From NCBI GenBank assembly GCA_964486295.1, contig CAZAMF010000006.1:43497-107496 (forward strand): a DNA stretch of 64,000 nucleotides. Direction: 5' to 3'. Both the position numbers and the translations under genes were made by a program. Of the stretch, positions 60,632 through 64,000 are shown piece by piece. The notes beneath the pieces were generated by a model that was not told where the DNA came from, did no database searches, and was given only the letters and a program-made list of their open reading frames with translations. Numbering within the stretch: position 1 is the first letter of the stretch; each line of letters begins with the position of its first letter. The stretch is from CALBZG01 sp964486295 (GTDB lineage: Bacteria; Bacillota; Clostridia; Peptostreptococcales; Anaerovoracaceae).

Positions 60632-62746
60632 GTGATTGTATCCAATTCTTTGAATACGAACAAATGGTTGACCGTCGGACAGATGATGAATACTAATTTC
60701 AAGTCTTTGAAGACCTCTGATACCCTGCGCACCGTTGTTGAATACTACCAGAAATACAAAATTGACACACTTCCTATAGTTGATGAAAACGATAATCTGA
60801 TAGGCGTTTTTCCTAAGAAAAGGTTGCTCAAGGCTGTACTTGAGGGCAAAGGACTGGACACGCCATGCTCTGAATATATGGTTAATCACCCTATTTTTTT
60901 GTATGCAGACAGAACATATGATGAATATTCACTGGTAGTCAGGGTCACAAAAAGCCAGGTGGATAATAATGTTGTAATAGATCGCAACAACAAAGTGGTC
61001 GGCATGATCGGTACGGCAGAGTATCTCCGCACAAGCTTAAATGTCATAAAATCCTCATCGGCTCTTTTGGAATCTCTCTTTATGGGCAACTATGAAGGAA
61101 TCATCATTGTCGACAGAGACGGTTATATTTTAAGAGCGAACCCTGCAGCGCAAAGCATGTTCCAACTCAACTTTCAAAAAATAAAAGGTCGCAATATAAA
61201 GGAAGTCCTTCCGGAAATCACTATTTCCGAGCAATTGGAAATAGGTTTGAAAAGAATAGTCAAATCTATCCCTGTCATTATCCACCAGGTACCCATCATA
61301 GAAAATGATGTTCAAATCGGAGCAAGCTTTACATTCATAGATATCTCCGATATGGAAAAGATTGCACAGGAACTTGAAATTGTCAGAGGGCTGAAAACCA
61401 CCATTGACGGTGTGCTAAGCGCATCTTCTGATGGTGTTTTTGTTTCGAATATTTACGGAGAGATCGAGTATGTCAATGAACGGGCCTGTGAACTTCTTTC
61501 CAAAAAATCCGAACAGATCATCGGTAAAAGACTCCAATCGCTGCTTCATACGAAGAGCGTTATCAAAACGGAAGAGTTCGAATCGGCAAGAGTAGACTCC
61601 TGTGATATAAACGGCAAAAAATGCATCGCATCTTTTATACCGTTCAAGCAGAGAGATAAAGAAAATGAAGAAATCACCGGTTTGGTGACAACGATTTACC
61701 TGAACGATAACCCTGTCGCCGAAGAATTATCAAGAAAATGGCTCTATTTGAATCAACAGGTACAATATTACAGGGATGAGCTGGAGAAGAGAGGCGGTGG
61801 AAAGAGCCGCTTCGATCAGATGGTTACCAATAACCAGGACTTTAAGAGAATCAAATCTGAAGCCATGTTTATAGCCCGGAGCAGATCAACCGTACTCCTG
61901 ACAGGAGAAAGCGGAGTTGGAAAGGATATGTTTGCCAGAGCGATCCATGAATCCAGCCCGAGGTCAAAATTCCCGTTTATAAAAGTTAACTGCGTATCGA
62001 TTCCTGAAACATTGTTTGAATCGGAGTTGTTCGGATATGCACCGGGTTCGTTCACAGGGGCATTAAAAAACGGAAAGCCGGGATATTTCGAAAGAGCCAA
62101 CAAAGGAACGATCTTCCTGGATGAAATCGGCGATATGCCATTATCCATACAAGCCAAATTACTGCAGGTTCTGCAGGAAAAAGAGTTTATGCGTGTCGGT
62201 GGGACCAGCAAACAAACTGTGGACGTCAGGATTATTGCCGCAACAAACCGGGATTTGAGGGAAGCCATCGAGAAAAAAGCTTTCCGCGAAGACCTTTTCT
62301 ATCGTTTAAACGTAATTCATTTCAAACTACCGCCGCTCAGGGAGCGCTCGGAGGATATCATTGCGCTTTCTGAATCCTTTATCGAAAAATATAATGAAAT
62401 ATTGGGATCAAGAGTAACCGGGATCAGCGAACAGGCGAAAAATCTTCTCAGAGAATATCCTTGGCCGGGGAATATCCGTGAATTGGAAAACGCCATTGAA
62501 CGTGCGGCAAACTATGTCTGGGAAGGGGAAATAGGCGTTGAAAATCTTCCGGAACAGATTGCCAGAAGAGAGGATGAAAGCGCTTCCGCCGCCTCATCCT
62601 ATCGCACCTCCATGGTAGACTTTGAAAAAGAGATGCTTTTGGATGTTTTAAAAAAAGCCAACGGAAATAAGAGTGCAGCAGCCAGAATGCTCAATTTAAG
62701 CCGCTCAGCGTTTTATGACCGATTGGCAAAATACAATCTGAAATAG
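60632..62746 (+). CDS. Sigma-54-dependent activator with CBS, PAS, AAA+ and Fis-type HTH domains
   Basis: 704 aa. GTG 60632 has AAAGGAAG 7 nt upstream; an earlier in-frame TTG lies inside the promoter. A CBS pair (~15-135: MMNTNFKSLKTSDTLRTVVEYY, VDENDNLIGVFPKKRLL) suggests nucleotide or CoA-ester sensing. Two PAS domains (~150-250, ~270-390) follow. The AAA+ domain has Walker A GESGVGKD (~425), GSFTGA (~471, a variant of the sigma-54 contact loop GAFTGA) and Walker B GTIFLDEIGD (~492). The Fis-like HTH ends the protein. It lies right after gcd operon B and is the only such activator in the window, hence the likely controller of both sigma-54 promoters. Confidence 0.92.
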   Translation: MIVSNSLNTNKWLTVGQMMNTNFKSLKTSDTLRTVVEYYQKYKIDTLPIVDENDNLIGVFPKKRLLKAVLEGKGLDTPCSEYMVNHPIFLYADRTYDEYSLVVRVTKSQVDNNVVIDRNNKVVGMIGTAEYLRTSLNVIKSSSALLESLFMGNYEGIIIVDRDGYILRANPAAQSMFQLNFQKIKGRNIKEVLPEITISEQLEIGLKRIVKSIPVIIHQVPIIENDVQIGASFTFIDISDMEKIAQELEIVRGLKTTIDGVLSASSDGVFVSNIYGEIEYVNERACELLSKKSEQIIGKRLQSLLHTKSVIKTEEFESARVDSCDINGKKCIASFIPFKQRDKENEEITGLVTTIYLNDNPVAEELSRKWLYLNQQVQYYRDELEKRGGGKSRFDQMVTNNQDFKRIKSEAMFIARSRSTVLLTGESGVGKDMFARAIHESSPRSKFPFIKVNCVSIPETLFESELFGYAPGSFTGALKNGKPGYFERANKGTIFLDEIGDMPLSIQAKLLQVLQEKEFMRVGGTSKQTVDVRIIAATNRDLREAIEKKAFREDLFYRLNVIHFKLPPLRERSEDIIALSESFIEKYNEILGSRVTGISEQAKNLLREYPWPGNIRELENAIERAANYVWEGEIGVENLPEQIARREDESASAASSYRTSMVDFEKEMLLDVLKKANGNKSAAARMLNLSRSAFYDRLAKYNLK

Positions 62747-62761
62747 AAGGAGGATGTTATC

Positions 62762-63205
62762 ATGTCAAAGAGTTTTAGGGAAGCATTGATCGGCGCATGG
62801 AAGTTGCAGGATTATTATATCGAGGACAAAGAAGATCCTGATAAAAAATTCTACCCTTTGGGCAAGGATGTTACGGGATTTATCTTATACACCCCGGACG
62901 GATATATGTCTGCTCAGATGATGGCGGCAGGCAGACCTCCTTATGCCAGCGGTCGTCTGCATACAGGAACGATCGAGGAGATGGCGCAGGCGGCAAAAGG
63001 GTATATGGCCTATTCAGGTCAATACGAAGTGGATGAAAGCACGAATACCTGCTACCACCACATGCAGGTGAGCATGAATCCGACATGGGAAGGGCAGACG
63101 CAAAAACGATTTGTCAAAATGGAAAATGACACCATTACCATTACGAATGAGAACAATAAAGCGGTATTGGTCTGGAAAAGGGCTGAGGATCATTCAAATA
63201 GATAG
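62762..63205 (+). CDS. Lipocalin-like (Lipocalin_5) protein
   Basis: 147 aa. LIGAWKLQDYYIE, GFILYTPDGYMSAQMM, YMAYSGQYEVDE and a run of beta strands ending RFVKMENDTITITNENN and KAVLVWKR are typical of the Lipocalin_5 family. No signal peptide. AAGGAGG ribosome site 16 bp after the activator gene, so probably in the same transcript. Ligand unknown. Confidence 0.8.
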   Translation: MSKSFREALIGAWKLQDYYIEDKEDPDKKFYPLGKDVTGFILYTPDGYMSAQMMAAGRPPYASGRLHTGTIEEMAQAAKGYMAYSGQYEVDESTNTCYHHMQVSMNPTWEGQTQKRFVKMENDTITITNENNKAVLVWKRAEDHSNR

Positions 63206-63223
63206 TGGAAAGGGGAAATAGCT

Positions 63224-63814
63224 ATGACATATCAATTACCTGAACTGCCTTATGCTTATGATGCATTGGAACCACATTACGATGAAGCCACAGTGCGGCT
63301 GCATCACGACGCACATCATAAAGCTTATGTTGACGGTTTGAACAATGCGGAAGCAAAACTGGCAGAAGCCAGAGAAAAGGGCGACTTTTCATTGATCAAA
63401 CATTGGGAAAGGGAACTGGCTTTTCATGGATCTGGTCATATCCTCCACACGCTGTTCTGGCAGAATATGTGTCCGGGCGGAAAGCCTCTCAGTGCCGGGA
63501 AACTGGAAGCTCAGATCAACAAGGATTTCGGATCTATTGAGCATTTCAAGAAGCAATTCAGTGCGGCGGCAGCGGCTGTTGAAGGATCCGGATGGGCTCT
63601 GCTGGTATGGAATCCGGCATTCGGCAAACTTGAAATCCTGTCTGTTGAAAAGCATCAGGACCTGACGCAGTGGGGAGCGGCACCATTGTTGACTGTTGAC
63701 GTCTGGGAACACGCATATTACCTTAAATATCAGAATAAACGCGCGGCCTGGATCGACGCCTGGTGGAACCTTGTAAACTGGGAAGATGTGGAGCAGCGTT
63801 TCACAGTTATGTAG
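63224..63814 (+). CDS. sod: Superoxide dismutase (Fe/Mn)
   Basis: 196 aa. Metal ligands His27 (RLHHDAHH), His72 (HGSGHILH), Asp159 and His163 (DVWEHAYY). PELPYAYDALEP start and GSGWALLVWNPAFGKLEI core are standard. Cytoplasmic oxygen defence in an anaerobe; iron or manganese use cannot be decided. AAAGGGG ribosome site, 18 bp after the lipocalin-like gene. Confidence 0.95.
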   Translation: MTYQLPELPYAYDALEPHYDEATVRLHHDAHHKAYVDGLNNAEAKLAEAREKGDFSLIKHWERELAFHGSGHILHTLFWQNMCPGGKPLSAGKLEAQINKDFGSIEHFKKQFSAAAAAVEGSGWALLVWNPAFGKLEILSVEKHQDLTQWGAAPLLTVDVWEHAYYLKYQNKRAAWIDAWWNLVNWEDVEQRFTVM

Positions 63815-63850
63815 TTTTGATTGATAATGCAATAGTAGAATATAAAAATA

Positions 63851-63878
63851 AAAGTCCTGAGGCAATCAGGACTTTTTT
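63851..63878 (+). terminator. Terminator after sod
   Basis: AAAGTCCTGA/TCAGGACTTT stem with T7. The remaining bases to 64000 show no gene. Confidence 0.88.
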
Positions 63879-64000
63879 TCGACTTGTTGCTTTAGCGGCG
63901 GTTCCGATCGAAGGATGAGGGAGGAACAAATAACCACCGGCTATGTGCATTGAGACCGGAAAACAGGACAGTGAATTTAAAACCTCTGTATGGTAAATAA

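Overview
The window looks like a piece of chromosome from a strictly anaerobic, amino-acid or dicarboxylate fermenting Firmicute (Clostridia/Eubacteriales type). The reasons are strong Shine-Dalgarno sites, AT-rich sigma-A promoters, a T-box leader, ferredoxin-linked enzymes throughout (2-oxoacid:ferredoxin oxidoreductase, bifurcating [FeFe] hydrogenase, Etf complexes) and a biotin/Na+-dependent acyl-CoA decarboxylase. All assignments come from reading the sequence; no database search was run.

Left part (1-24.7 kb): a mixed housekeeping region. It holds a degenerate amidohydrolase, alanine racemase, a glycosyltransferase, and a three-gene operon for a GlcD-type dehydrogenase with its own EtfB and ferredoxin-bearing EtfA (electron-confurcating lactate dehydrogenase type, 5.1-8.7 kb). 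A four-subunit 2-oxoacid:ferredoxin oxidoreductase on the minus strand (9.3-12.4 kb) lies behind a T-box leader whose specifier reads AUC (Ile). Then come a MarR-FtsH pair, a secreted leucine-rich-repeat protein, a copper ATPase with a C-terminal CopZ-like domain that carries its own ribosome binding site, an amino-acid permease, and two tRNA-Val genes flanking a molybdate-type transporter.

Middle (24.7-46.6 kb): a lipoprotein serpin; a six-subunit complex-I/group-4-hydrogenase-like membrane complex whose large subunit has lost all four Ni-binding cysteines (Ehr-type, 26.2-33.8 kb); small NAD-related and ferredoxin-type genes; and a Rex/LysR pair with palindromic sites on both sides. These are followed by a long hydrogenase operon (39.2-46.6 kb). 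It combines a PAS-bearing putative sensory [FeFe] hydrogenase and a PP2C/SpoIIE phosphatase with the NADH/ferredoxin bifurcating hydrogenase HydCBA, and is bracketed by two small thioredoxin-like [2Fe-2S] proteins.

Right part (49.6-62.7 kb) is the most distinctive section. Two operons each start with a tandem 13-bp element, a textbook sigma-54 -24/-12 promoter, and an apparently identical 1,555-bp cassette (biotin carrier gcdC plus a glutaryl-CoA-dehydrogenase-like gene). Operon A continues with butyryl-CoA dehydrogenase, EtfB, EtfA, a conserved unknown, two single-helix microproteins and the Na+-pump subunit GcdB. Operon B continues with the carboxyltransferase GcdA. A sigma-54 activator with CBS and PAS domains follows. 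Together they encode glutaryl-CoA -> glutaconyl-CoA -> crotonyl-CoA (with Na+ export) -> butyryl-CoA, linked to ferredoxin reduction by Bcd/Etf. The ferredoxin could be reoxidised by the hydrogenase and by the Ehr-like complex, though that link is inference. The window ends with a lipocalin-like protein and a superoxide dismutase.
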